Below, one piece after another: positions 25,201 through 33,218 of a DNA stretch of 64,000 nt. The notes beneath the pieces were generated by a model, which was not told the DNA's origin, made no database searches, and saw only the letters and a program-made list of their open reading frames with translations. The position numbers were made by a program, and so were the translations under genes. Numbering within the stretch: position 1 is the first letter of the stretch; the number at the start of each line of letters is the position of its first letter. This DNA is from DASUFZ01 sp035541475. GTDB lineage: Bacteria > Myxococcota_A > UBA9160 > SMWR01. Location of the stretch: contig DATKND010000093.1 of the NCBI GenBank assembly GCA_035541475.1, forward strand, positions 62,001-126,000. Direction: 5' to 3'.

Positions 25201-25731
25201 GGCCGCGAGATCCTCCGCGCGGAGCTTGCGGCTCGCGATGCCGGCGAAACCGTCGCCCGCGACGTAGCTGTCCTCTCCGATCACGAGACCCTGCCGGTCC
25301 ATCGGCCAGACCACCGCCATGCGCGTCTCGTAGAGGTAGAAGGCGTCGGGGTCGTCGACCTCGCGGCCCATGAAGCGCAGCAGGCTGCCGGGGTAGGCGA
25401 TGCGCATCGTGCCTTCGGTGAGCACGCAGTCCTCGTCGACGACCAGGCGGTCGACGTCGAACTCGAGTCGGGACGCGCCGCTCGCGACGTAGGCCGCGTA
25501 GAAGCGGCGCACCTCCTCCTTGCCGCGCGGGCTGAAGAGCGGATCGTCGCTGCCGTAGGCGTGGTAGTGCGCATTCTCCGCGACGGTCGCCATCAGTCCG
25601 TCGAGATCGCCGGACATCTCGGCCTTCATGTGCGCGAGGATGGTCTCGAGATTTCTTCGCCGGCCCGGGTCGCGCTCGCGCGCGAGCCGCTCCTCCACGA
25701 GTCGCCAGGTCTTGCGCGGATCGAGCTTCAT
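25198..25731 (-). CDS. SnoaL/NTF2-like protein
   Basis: A 177-residue single-domain protein of the NTF2-like superfamily. A helical N-terminus (TWRLVEERLARERD...LETILAHMKAEMSGDLDGLMATVAENAHYHAYG) leads to the cone-shaped fold, with the KEEVRRFYAAYVASG helix and strands ending in TRMAVVWPMD. Such proteins act as isomerases, dehydratases, cyclases or ligand binders. The ATG at 25731 has GGGAGG four bases upstream. It is divergent from the M19 peptidase gene, with 102 bp between the starts, and its stop is embedded in the inverted repeat. Confidence 0.7.
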   Translation of the reverse strand: MKLDPRKTWRLVEERLARERDPGRRRNLETILAHMKAEMSGDLDGLMATVAENAHYHAYGSDDPLFSPRGKEEVRRFYAAYVASGASRLEFDVDRLVVDEDCVLTEGTMRIAYPGSLLRFMGREVDDPDAFYLYETRMAVVWPMDRQGLVIGEDSYVAGDGFAGIASRKLRAEDLAA

Positions 25732-25833
25732 GATGCCTCCCGCTCTCGCGAGCACGCGCGCGCCGCGGATTCGGCGCCGCGCGACGGGCGGATTCTCGTA
25801 TGATCGCGCGCGCCCGGCAACGAAGGAGTGCGG

Positions 25834-27063
25834 ATGGGACGCGCAGGTCGCTTCGCCGCGCTGCTGGCCTGGCTCCTCGCCGCGTGCGCGCCGCACGCCC
25901 GCGACGAGGCGCAGGCGCTGCACCGCGACGCGATCGTGATCGACACCCACTCCGACACGACGCCCTGGTTCGAGGACCCGGAGTGGCGCTTCGAGGAGCG
26001 ACACGAGGAGGGTCACGAGGATCTCCCGCGCATGCGCGAGGGCGGGCTCGACGCGCAGTTCTGGTCGATCTACATGGGCGAGACGCCGGGACGCGGCGCC
26101 GCGATCCGCGCCGCGATCCAGCGGATCGACGCGGTGCACGAGCTCGTGCGGCGATACCCGCGCGACCTCGCGCTCGCCACGAGCGCCGACGACATCCGGC
26201 GCGCGGCGGCCGAGGGGAAGATCGCCTGCCTGATGGGCGTCGAGGGCGGCCACATCATCGAGGAGAGCCTTCCGGCGCTCCGCACCTACTATCGCCTCGG
26301 CGTCCGCTACATGACGCTCACGCACTCGTTCCACACGAGCTGGGCCGACTCGGCGGGGATCAACGAGCCGCTTCCGCCGGTCCACGGCGGGCTCACCGCG
26401 TTCGGCAAGGACGTCGTCCACGAGATGAATCGCCTCGGGATGATGGTCGACGTCTCGCACGTCTCGGACGGCACCTTCTGGGACGTGCTGCGCGTCTCGA
26501 GCGCGCCCGTGATCGCGTCCCACTCCGCGACGCGCGCGATCGCTAACCATCCGCGCAACCTCTCCGACGACATGCTGCGCGCGCTCGCGCGAAACGGCGG
26601 CGTCGTGATGATCAACTTCTACTCGGGCTACATCGACGCCTCGCTGGTGGCGCCGCTGCGCGACCTCTTCACCTCGTTCGGCCCGCGCATCGCGGAGATC
26701 CGGGCGCAGCATCCCGACGACGATCTCGCGCGCATGCGCGCCATGCGCTCGCTCTTCCGCGGCGTGGAGCTGCCGAGATCCGATCTCTCCGTGCTGCTCG
26801 ACCACTTCGACCACGCGCTCGAGGTCGCGGGCCCGGATCACGTCGGCATCGGCGCCGACTGGGACGGCGTCCCGAGCATGCCGCGGGGGATGGAGGACGT
26901 GAGCCATCTGCCCGCGCTGACGCGCGGGCTGCTCGAGCGCGGCCACTCTCCGGAGGTCGTGCGCAAGGTTCTCGGCGAGAATCTGCTGCGCGTGATGGAA
27001 GCGGTGCAGGCGGCGAGCGGCGACGGAGGTCGTCCGCAGGAGGTCACATGGCGGGACGAGTAG
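25834..27063 (+). CDS. M19 membrane dipeptidase (lipoprotein)
   Basis: A 409-residue zinc dipeptidase of the renal dipeptidase family. The N-terminal WLLAACAPH is a lipobox, so the enzyme is probably anchored outside the inner membrane. Zinc ligands are seen in VIDTHSDTTPW (HxD), GVEGGHIIEE (bridging Glu) and the later ASHSATRAI and NHPRNLSDD histidines. The MTLTHSFHTSWADS and GIGADWDG segments fit the family. The ATG at 25834 follows GAAGGAG; a GTG six bases earlier is possible. The last 16 bp overlap the start of the downstream SDR. Confidence 0.88.
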   Translation: MGRAGRFAALLAWLLAACAPHARDEAQALHRDAIVIDTHSDTTPWFEDPEWRFEERHEEGHEDLPRMREGGLDAQFWSIYMGETPGRGAAIRAAIQRIDAVHELVRRYPRDLALATSADDIRRAAAEGKIACLMGVEGGHIIEESLPALRTYYRLGVRYMTLTHSFHTSWADSAGINEPLPPVHGGLTAFGKDVVHEMNRLGMMVDVSHVSDGTFWDVLRVSSAPVIASHSATRAIANHPRNLSDDMLRALARNGGVVMINFYSGYIDASLVAPLRDLFTSFGPRIAEIRAQHPDDDLARMRAMRSLFRGVELPRSDLSVLLDHFDHALEVAGPDHVGIGADWDGVPSMPRGMEDVSHLPALTRGLLERGHSPEVVRKVLGENLLRVMEAVQAASGDGGRPQEVTWRDE

Positions 27064-27863
27064 AGGGGAAGGTTGCGATCGTGACGGGCGGGGCGTCGGG
27101 GATCGGCGAGGCCACGGTGCGGCTCTTCGCCGCGGAGGGCGCCTCGGTGGTCGCTGCGGACGTCGATCGGCCGCGCGGCGAGGCGCTCGCGAAGCAGCTC
27201 GGGAACGTGGTCTTCGCAGAGCACGACGTCTGCGACGAAGCCGGCTGGGTGCGCCTCCTCGCCGACACCGAATCGCGTTTCGGAAGGCTCGACGCGCTCG
27301 TGAACAACGCGGGCATCATCACCGTGGCCAACATCGAGGAGACGACCCTCGAGCAGTGGCGGCGCATCCACGCGGTCAACGCGGAGGGCGTCTTCCTCGG
27401 CTGCAAGCACGCGATCCCCGCGATGCGGCGCGCGGGGGGCGGCTCGATCGTCAACGTTTCGTCACTGGCCGCGCTGCGCGGCACGCCGATCTACGCCGCC
27501 TACAGCGCGAGCAAGGGCGCGGTCCGCTCGCTCACGAAGACGGTCGCGCTCCACTGCCGACAGCGGGGCGATGCGATCCGCTGCAACTCGATCCACCCGG
27601 GCGGCGTCGAGACGCCGCTCATGCGCTCTGCCGTGAAGCAGAGTTCGGGCGTCGACCTCGACACCGACCCCGCGGCGGCGGCGGGGATCCGGCGCGGGCT
27701 CGATCTCTGCCGTCCCGAGGAGATCGCGCCGCTGATCCTCTACCTCGCTTCCGACGAATCGCGCAACGTGAACGGAGCGGAGATCGCAATCGACGGGGGG
27801 ATGGCGACGAGCTACGACCTGAGCCCTCCGGGTGGCAGGCAGGGCCCGATCGGCCGCTCGTAG
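27048..27863 (+). CDS. short-chain dehydrogenase/reductase, classical type
   Basis: A 271-residue classical SDR. TGGASGIGEAT (residues about 13-23) binds the cofactor, VVAADVD suggests NAD(H) (acidic end of beta 2), NNAGI lies near 87, the catalytic Ser is in VNVSSLAAL, YAAYSASKGAV supplies Tyr and Lys, and IHPGGVETPL follows. The C-terminal ESRNVNGAEIAIDGGMA is typical of FabG-like and hydroxysteroid or 2,5-DKG-type dehydrogenases. It overlaps the dipeptidase gene by 16 bp and is followed 28 bp later by a luciferase-like oxidoreductase. Substrate unknown. Confidence 0.88.
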   Translation: MAGRVEGKVAIVTGGASGIGEATVRLFAAEGASVVAADVDRPRGEALAKQLGNVVFAEHDVCDEAGWVRLLADTESRFGRLDALVNNAGIITVANIEETTLEQWRRIHAVNAEGVFLGCKHAIPAMRRAGGGSIVNVSSLAALRGTPIYAAYSASKGAVRSLTKTVALHCRQRGDAIRCNSIHPGGVETPLMRSAVKQSSGVDLDTDPAAAAGIRRGLDLCRPEEIAPLILYLASDESRNVNGAEIAIDGGMATSYDLSPPGGRQGPIGRS

Positions 27864-27890
27864 CACCGCTCCGCGTGATAGGCTGCGCCG

Positions 27891-28805
27891 GTGCCTGCGC
27901 AGTCGCTGCCCGCTGTCGCCCTCGCGGCCGTGCCCGGCCGGCGCCGCGCGACGCTCGACCTCGCCGAGGAGATCGAGCGGCGCGACTTCGCCGGCATCTA
28001 CTGCGCGAGCTTCGGCGACGCGATGGGTCTGTGCGAGGCGCTGGCGCTGACGACACAGCGCATCCCGTTCGGCACCGCGATCGCGAATCTCTACACGCGC
28101 CACCCGAGCGACTACGCCTCGAGCGCCGCGATGATCCACGAGCTCTCGGGCGGGCGCTTTCGCTTCGGCGTCGGCGTGAGCCACGACCCGGTGAACCGCC
28201 GGCTGGGGCTTCGCACGGGGCGCCCGCTGGCGGACGCGCGGCGCTTCGTCGAGGAGCTGCGCGCGGCGGCTCGCGTCGGCGCGCTTCCGCCGATCGTGCT
28301 CGCCGCGCTGCGCGGGCGCATGGTCGCGCTCGCGGGCGAGGTCGCGGAAGGGGTGGTCTTCGCCAATGTCGCGCGCTCGCACGTCGCGCGTTCCCTCGAG
28401 GCGCTCCCGCCCGCGCGCCGCCGGGACTCGACCTTCTTCGTCGGCGACATGATCCCCATCTGCATCTCGGACGACCGCGCCGCTGCGATGGAGCGCAACC
28501 GCAAGACGCTCGTCATGTATGTGTCGCTGCCGAACTACCGCAACTACTGGAAGGAAGCGGGATACGTCGAGGAGATGGAGGCGATCGAGAAGGCGCTGGG
28601 GCAGGGACGCGGCGAGGAGCTGACCGGATTGATGAGCGATCGCTGGCTGGCGGACGTGACGCTCTTCGGCCGCGCCGAGGAGATCCGCGACGGAGTCGAG
28701 CGCTGGCGCGAGGCCGGCGTCACGACGCCGATCCTGGTCCCGTCGTCGCTGCGGGGGAACCAGATGAACGCATTCGAGGAGCTCTTCGCGGCCTTCGCGC
28801 CGTGA
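27891..28805 (+). CDS. LLM-class (luciferase-like) oxidoreductase, probably F420-dependent
   Basis: A 304-residue TIM-barrel flavin/F420 oxidoreductase. The family pattern is visible in IERRDFAGIYCASFGDAMGLCEALALTTQRIPFGTAI, in HELSGGRFRFGVGVSH and in the C-terminal FGRAEEIRDGVERWREAGVTTPIL. The strand-loop IANLYTRHPSDYA and the lack of a monooxygenase partner resemble F420-type members, and cofG/cofH occur in the same window, so F420 is the more likely cofactor. This is inference; FMN is the alternative. The start is GTG at 27891. Confidence 0.75.
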   Translation: MPAQSLPAVALAAVPGRRRATLDLAEEIERRDFAGIYCASFGDAMGLCEALALTTQRIPFGTAIANLYTRHPSDYASSAAMIHELSGGRFRFGVGVSHDPVNRRLGLRTGRPLADARRFVEELRAAARVGALPPIVLAALRGRMVALAGEVAEGVVFANVARSHVARSLEALPPARRRDSTFFVGDMIPICISDDRAAAMERNRKTLVMYVSLPNYRNYWKEAGYVEEMEAIEKALGQGRGEELTGLMSDRWLADVTLFGRAEEIRDGVERWREAGVTTPILVPSSLRGNQMNAFEELFAAFAP

Positions 28806-28833
28806 GCGGCGCGGGCGCGCGAGAGCGGACGTC

Positions 28834-29589
28834 GTGACGGGCAGCGGCGCGGATCACGCGAACGCGAGCGGGCGGGCCGCCGTGCCCGAGCGACCGCTCG
28901 ACCGGAGGCGTCTGCTCGCCAACGTGTCGATCTTCTCGTCGCTCGACGAGCGGTCGCTCGACGCGCTCGTCCGCGCGACCAGCACGCGCAGGCTCGCCGC
29001 CGGCGAGACCCTCTTCCGGAAGGGCGAGCCGGGCCGCCAGCTCTACGGTGTCCTCTCCGGGCGACTCAAGGTGTCGGCGTCCGGCGCGGACGGCAAGGAG
29101 ATCGTCTTCAACGTCTGCGATCCGGGAGAGGTGATCGGCGAGATCGCGCTGCTCGACTCGAACCCGCGCTCGGCGAGCGTCGTCGCGCTCGAGCCGTCGG
29201 AGCTGCTGGTGCTCGACCGGCGCGACTTCCTGCCGTTCCTCGAGCGACACCCGCGCGTGGCGATCGAGCTCGCGGAGCTGCTGGCCGCTCGCCTGCGGAG
29301 ATTGTCCGAACTCGCGGAGGACGCGGTGCTGCTGGCGCTGCGCGCACGGCTCGCGAAGAAGCTCGTCTCGTTCTCGCAGCGCTACGGGCGCCAGACGCCT
29401 CAGGGCGTGGAGATCGACCTGCCGTTCTCGCAGCAGGAGCTCGGCGAGATGGTCGGGACGAGCCGCGAGAGCATCAACAAGCAGCTGCGGGCCTGGACGG
29501 AGCAGGGGCTGATCGTATCGTCGCGCGGACGGATCACGCTCTGCGACGCGCCGGGTCTCGAAGCGCTCGCGCGCCTCGCGATCGATTGA
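28834..29589 (+). CDS. Crp/Fnr-family transcription regulator
   Basis: A 251-residue regulator. After a Gly/Ala-rich tail of about 25 residues comes a cyclic-nucleotide-binding fold (IFSSLDERSLDALV, LFRKGEPGRQLYGVLSGRLKVS, GEVIGEIALLDSNPRSASVVAL), then a long dimer helix and a winged helix-turn-helix (FSQQELGEMVGTSRESINKQLRAW). GEIALL and PRSASV match the phosphate-binding cassette of cAMP-type proteins, but the exact ligand contacts (R-[ST]-A) are partial. No N-terminal cysteines for an FNR iron-sulfur cluster are present. The target genes are unknown. Confidence 0.85.
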   Translation: MTGSGADHANASGRAAVPERPLDRRRLLANVSIFSSLDERSLDALVRATSTRRLAAGETLFRKGEPGRQLYGVLSGRLKVSASGADGKEIVFNVCDPGEVIGEIALLDSNPRSASVVALEPSELLVLDRRDFLPFLERHPRVAIELAELLAARLRRLSELAEDAVLLALRARLAKKLVSFSQRYGRQTPQGVEIDLPFSQQELGEMVGTSRESINKQLRAWTEQGLIVSSRGRITLCDAPGLEALARLAID

Positions 29590-29613
29590 GGGCCGCGCTT
29601 CGCGCGGCCCTCA
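29587..29613. terminator. bidirectional hairpin terminator
   Basis: A perfect 12-bp stem (TGAGGGCCGCGC with its complement, TTC loop) starts at the stop codon of the Crp-like gene and lies before the stop of the convergent DUF1329 gene. A short pyrimidine stretch (TCTTCT) follows on the plus strand. Confidence 0.75.
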
Positions 29614-29625
29614 ATCGCGCTCTTC

Positions 29626-30936
29626 TCAGCGGCCTTTGGTGAGACGGCCCACGTCGATGAACCGCCGGATCTTGCCCTTGCTCATCATCGGCGTGCCGTG
29701 CGCGTCCCAGAACTCGATGCGGTTGCCGGTTCCAGTCTGTACGTTGGCGATGATGTCGGACACCACGACGATGGCGTTCGGCTCCGGGACGTCTTCCCAG
29801 CCCGGGAACCAATCGCCCGTGAGCGACTTGTCCTGACTCCAGCGGTGGTTGTGCCAGATGATCTTCCACAGCTCCTGCTTCTGGTCGTAGGCGAAGGAGT
29901 AGAGCGGCGCCATCGTCTGCTTGTCGATGTAGATGTCCTTGTGGTGGTACGGGTGATCCGAGTTCTTCGGCGTCATGCGCACCACGTAGGCGTCGCGCAG
30001 CTCCCAGCGGTCGTCGGCGAAGGAGAGTCCGTAGGGGCCGAAGTTGTGGTCCTTCTCGTACGGGTAGCCCTTCACCTTGGAGTTCATCGGCGCGATGATC
30101 TTCTTCTCGGCCAGGCAGGTCCATTCGTACTGCGGGACGATGCCGTTGAAGCTGCGCAGGTCGTCCATCGTGAAGTCGGTGCCGGAGATCGCGTCGGTGC
30201 GCTGCGCGGTGGAGATGCGGCGCACGCGTCGAAGCGTCGGCACGTATACCCAGGTGTCGTCGTTGCGGGCCTCGGCGCGCGGCTTGTCCGACGCCTTGTA
30301 GCGATACGAGAGCAGCATGATGCCGCGCGCGTCGAAGGGAGCCGACACCTCGACGCCGAACGCGCCCTTGCGCTTCTCGCCGCGGAAGATGTCGAAGTCC
30401 GTCTCCTCGAACTGCTTCTCGAAGCGGTGCGCGAGGCGCACGTCCTGGCCCGTGCCCTCGTAGTAGAGCGGCAGCTGTTCGCCGCGGTCCCAGTACGAGT
30501 AGAAGAAGTGCGCGTCACCGTCGCCGCCCGGCGCCTGGAAGTCCCACATGATCTTCACGCCGGCCTGCGGATCGCCCTTGCAGTCGATCTTCTGCTGCGG
30601 GAACGGGAAGCCGGTGACCCAGCCATCGAGGCTGTTGTCGGGGCCGATCTTCGACTGGCCCTCGAACCGCTTCGTCATCTCCGTCCACTCTTTCGCGGGT
30701 GCGTAGTCGTACTGCGTCGGGCCGATCTCGAGCTTCATGCCCTCGTAGAAGAAGAAGTCCCGGTTGTCCCAGAACTCCGTGGGCAGGAACGGCTTGAGCT
30801 TGTCGACGCTCTCGAAGGTGATGACGTCGCCTTGCTTGAACGTCGGCGCTCCGGTGCCGGCATCCTCGGCCGCGGCGATGGGCAACGCGGCGAACAACGC
30901 GACGGCGGACAGACAGGTCGCGAGTCGGGGGGTCAT
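29626..30936 (-). CDS. DUF1329 outer-membrane-associated protein
   Basis: A 436-residue exported protein with a signal peptide (TCLSAVALFAALPIAAA). The rest fits DUF1329, a LolA-like beta fold seen in many bacteria that handle steroids, alkanes or other hydrophobic compounds: FLPTEFWDNRDFFFYEGM, GWVTGFPFP, DDTWVYVPTLRRVRRIS, GTDFTMDDL and YHHKDIYIDKQTM. These proteins are predicted to carry lipids or hydrophobic substrates across the periplasm, often with an RND-type partner (DUF1302 or MmpL-like). No such partner is adjacent here. Confidence 0.88.
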   Translation of the reverse strand: MTPRLATCLSAVALFAALPIAAAEDAGTGAPTFKQGDVITFESVDKLKPFLPTEFWDNRDFFFYEGMKLEIGPTQYDYAPAKEWTEMTKRFEGQSKIGPDNSLDGWVTGFPFPQQKIDCKGDPQAGVKIMWDFQAPGGDGDAHFFYSYWDRGEQLPLYYEGTGQDVRLAHRFEKQFEETDFDIFRGEKRKGAFGVEVSAPFDARGIMLLSYRYKASDKPRAEARNDDTWVYVPTLRRVRRISTAQRTDAISGTDFTMDDLRSFNGIVPQYEWTCLAEKKIIAPMNSKVKGYPYEKDHNFGPYGLSFADDRWELRDAYVVRMTPKNSDHPYHHKDIYIDKQTMAPLYSFAYDQKQELWKIIWHNHRWSQDKSLTGDWFPGWEDVPEPNAIVVVSDIIANVQTGTGNRIEFWDAHGTPMMSKGKIRRFIDVGRLTKGR

Positions 30937-31100
30937 GGATTCTCCTCGGTGGTCCGGTGGAGCAGCGCATGCATGAAGATGCGCGACGGAATTCGATGCG
31001 CGAGTCCGGCGGCGCAGTCCCCGGGCTTTCCCACGCGCATCCTAGCGTGGCTTGCGGCCGAAGGGGGTAATCTCGTCGGAGTGACGTCGCGATTCGGGCC

Positions 31101-31126
31101 AGTACCCGTCGGTACCAACTAGTACC
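31101..31126. promoter_or_regulatory. three RGTACC sites at 10-bp spacing (operator-like)
   Basis: AGTACC, GGTACC and AGTACC occur at 31101, 31111 and 31121, one helical turn apart, in the 244-bp gap between divergent genes and about 55 bases before the GTG at 31181. The regular phasing suggests a regulator-binding array, but no known protein is assigned. Confidence 0.35.
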
Positions 31127-31180
31127 TGGAGGCTGCTGGCGATAAGCTCCGTCGCCACCGGTGATCCTCGAGGTGTTCGC

Positions 31181-31897
31181 GTGACCGTGCGGCTGCAGCG
31201 ACTGGTCGAGCTCTCCCGACTCGACGTCCAGCTCGCGGCGCTCGAGGAGGATCGCGGTTCGCTGCCCGGTCGGCGCAACACGGCCGCCGCGCAGCGAGGC
31301 GCCGCGGATGCCCGCGTGGACGCGGCGCGCGAGGAGCTGACGCGCGCGGAGCTCGCGCAGCGCAAGAGCGAGGTCGCGGCGCAGGACCACGAGGCGCTCC
31401 TCCGGAAGCTCCAGGGACAGCAGTTCCAGGTGAAGTCGAACGACGCCTACACGGCACTTCTCTCCGAGATGGAGCGGGCCCAGGCCGCGATCTCCGAGGC
31501 CGAGACGCAGGTGCTCGAGGCGATGGAGGCGATCGAGCAGGCTCGCGCGCGGCACCTCGAGCTCGAGACCGAGCGAAGGGGCGTGATCGCCCACGTCGAG
31601 AGCGAGGTGCGGAGCTGCGACGAGCGGGAGAAGGAGCTGTCGGAGCAGATCGCGAGGCTGCGCGAGGAGCGCGACGCCGCGGCGGGTCGCCTCGAGACGC
31701 GCCTGCTCGCCCGCTACGAGAAGATCGCGACGCGGCGCCGGCCGGCGGTCACAATGGTCGTGGCGGAAACCTGTCAGGGATGCCGGGTCGGGATCCCGCC
31801 CCAGCTCGTGATCGAGATCCGGCGTGGCGAGGAGCCGATCGCCTGCCCGAATTGTGCGCGCCTGCTCGTCCTCGAGGACCAGCTCCGAGGCGCCTGA
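31181..31897 (+). CDS. C4-type zinc-ribbon coiled-coil protein (DUF164 family)
   Basis: A 238-residue protein with two long antiparallel coiled coils (residues about 1-180, heptad-rich in Leu, Glu, Arg) followed by a four-cysteine zinc ribbon: CQGCRVGIPPQ and CPNCARLL. This is the CT398/DUF164 architecture, conserved in many bacteria, thought to be a scaffold or nucleic-acid-related protein and often near rnpB or nif3. No RNase P RNA is seen downstream here. The start is GTG at 31181. Confidence 0.85.
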   Translation: MTVRLQRLVELSRLDVQLAALEEDRGSLPGRRNTAAAQRGAADARVDAAREELTRAELAQRKSEVAAQDHEALLRKLQGQQFQVKSNDAYTALLSEMERAQAAISEAETQVLEAMEAIEQARARHLELETERRGVIAHVESEVRSCDEREKELSEQIARLREERDAAAGRLETRLLARYEKIATRRRPAVTMVVAETCQGCRVGIPPQLVIEIRRGEEPIACPNCARLLVLEDQLRGA

Positions 31898-31994
31898 ATG
31901 CGCTCTCCACCGACGGAGAACGCGCGATCCGGGACACTCGCGGCGAAGGCTTTTCTGCGCCTTCGCGAACCGGTATGCCCCGAGGGGAACTAAG

Positions 31995-32023
31995 TGAGAT
32001 CAGACGGTATTTCTCTATATAAT
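31995..32023 (+). promoter_or_regulatory. possible sigma-70 promoter
   Basis: A perfect TATAAT sits at 32018-32023 in an unusually AT-rich patch, about 118 bases before the ATG at 32141. The hexamer 17 bases upstream (TGAGAT) is a poor -35 match. A second candidate, extended -10 TGCTATGAT at 32082-32090, lies closer to the gene. Confidence 0.35.
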
Positions 32024-32140
32024 CCGGCTAGTTGTGTGACGTTCCCGACGGAGGCGCGCGGCGCGTTCGCGAGGTCGTGTCTGCTATGATGCGCGCCTAA
32101 CTTCGGCTGGGGCCTCCCCCCTCACTCCAGCGAACGGTGC

Positions 32141-33178
32141 ATGAAGAACAACGATCGCTACTGGGATTGTCTCGATCAGGCGATGGAGGCGTCTCACGGC
32201 GGGCGCACCGACGAGGCGCTCGCGTGGCTCGACGAGGCGCTCCGGGCGCATCCGGAAGGCGCCGAGGCTCACAACGGACGCGGCGAGATCCTCTGGGACG
32301 AGGGCCGCATCGACGAAGCGCTCCAGGAGTTCGAGCACGCGCTGCGCGCCGATCCGAAGTTCGTCACCGCACACCTGAACCGCATCGAGCTGATGATCGA
32401 GGACCTCGGCGAGCACGAGCAGGCGGTGCGGATGTGCGACGAGCTGCTCGCGGGCAACCCTGAGCTCCCGCGTCTCGATCGCGGCAACGAGGGCGAGGTC
32501 TACTACCTCAAGGCGAAGGCGGTCTTCTATCTCGACGATCTCGAGGGCGCGCTCTTCCTGACCCGGCGCGCGATGAAGACGGCCGGCGAGATCCCGATCT
32601 ACCGCGCCTTCGACGGACAGATCCTGTTCGAGCTCGCGCGCTTCGAGGACGCGCGCCGCTCGCTCGAGTCGGCGGTGTCGCTCGATCCGGAGTCGGGCCA
32701 CGCGCTCTACCACCTCGCGCTGGTGTTCGAGCGCCTCGGCCTCGACGCCGAGGCGACGGCCGCCTTCGAGAAGGCCAACGCGCTCGATCCCGATCACTAT
32801 CCGTTGCCCGTGCGCGTCGACGACGTCTTCTTCCGCCGTGCGGTGTCGGAGGCGATCGACAACCTGCCGCGCTCGATCCGCGAGTACGTGGAAGACGTGC
32901 CGGTGCTCGTCGAGGACTTCCCCTCGCAGGAGCTGCTCGGTCACGAGAACGTCTCCCCGCAGATCCTCGGCATCTACATCGGGACGCCGCGCACGCAGGC
33001 CGAGCATTCCGCGCAGCCGACCGACGTCACGCGCGTGATGCTCTTCAAGCGCAACCTCGAGAAGATCTGCCGCGATCAGGACGATCTGATCGATCAGATC
33101 CAGATCACGGTGCGCCACGAGATCGGGCATCACCTCGGACTCTCGGAAGAAGACATGGAGCGTCTGGGCCTCGCCTAG
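32141..33178 (+). CDS. TPR-repeat protein fused to a minimal zincin (MMP-like) domain
   Basis: A 345-residue cytoplasmic protein. Residues about 1-225 form six TPR-like units (ALAWLDEALRAHPEGAEAHNGRGEIL, ALQEFEHALRADPKFVTAH, ARRSLESAVSLDPESGHALYHLALVFERLG). Residues about 240-345 are the minimal MMP-like domain: FFRRAVSEAIDNLPRSIREYVEDVPVLVED, LGIYIGTP, VMLFKRNLE and the zinc motif RHEIGHHLGLSEEDMERLGL. Members with this domain usually stand alone (about 120 residues), so the TPR fusion suggests a recruited protease or scaffold. The likely promoter is just upstream. Confidence 0.75.
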   Translation: MKNNDRYWDCLDQAMEASHGGRTDEALAWLDEALRAHPEGAEAHNGRGEILWDEGRIDEALQEFEHALRADPKFVTAHLNRIELMIEDLGEHEQAVRMCDELLAGNPELPRLDRGNEGEVYYLKAKAVFYLDDLEGALFLTRRAMKTAGEIPIYRAFDGQILFELARFEDARRSLESAVSLDPESGHALYHLALVFERLGLDAEATAAFEKANALDPDHYPLPVRVDDVFFRRAVSEAIDNLPRSIREYVEDVPVLVEDFPSQELLGHENVSPQILGIYIGTPRTQAEHSAQPTDVTRVMLFKRNLEKICRDQDDLIDQIQITVRHEIGHHLGLSEEDMERLGLA

Positions 33179-33218
33179 CCGCTCCACCCCGCCCCGGGCC
33201 GCCGGGTAAGATGCGGCC

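Noticed and set aside
31898..32140. RNase P RNA after the DUF164 gene, as seen in some bacteria
   Set aside because: The gap is only about 240 bp and lacks the GAGGAAAGTCC and ACAGAA core segments.
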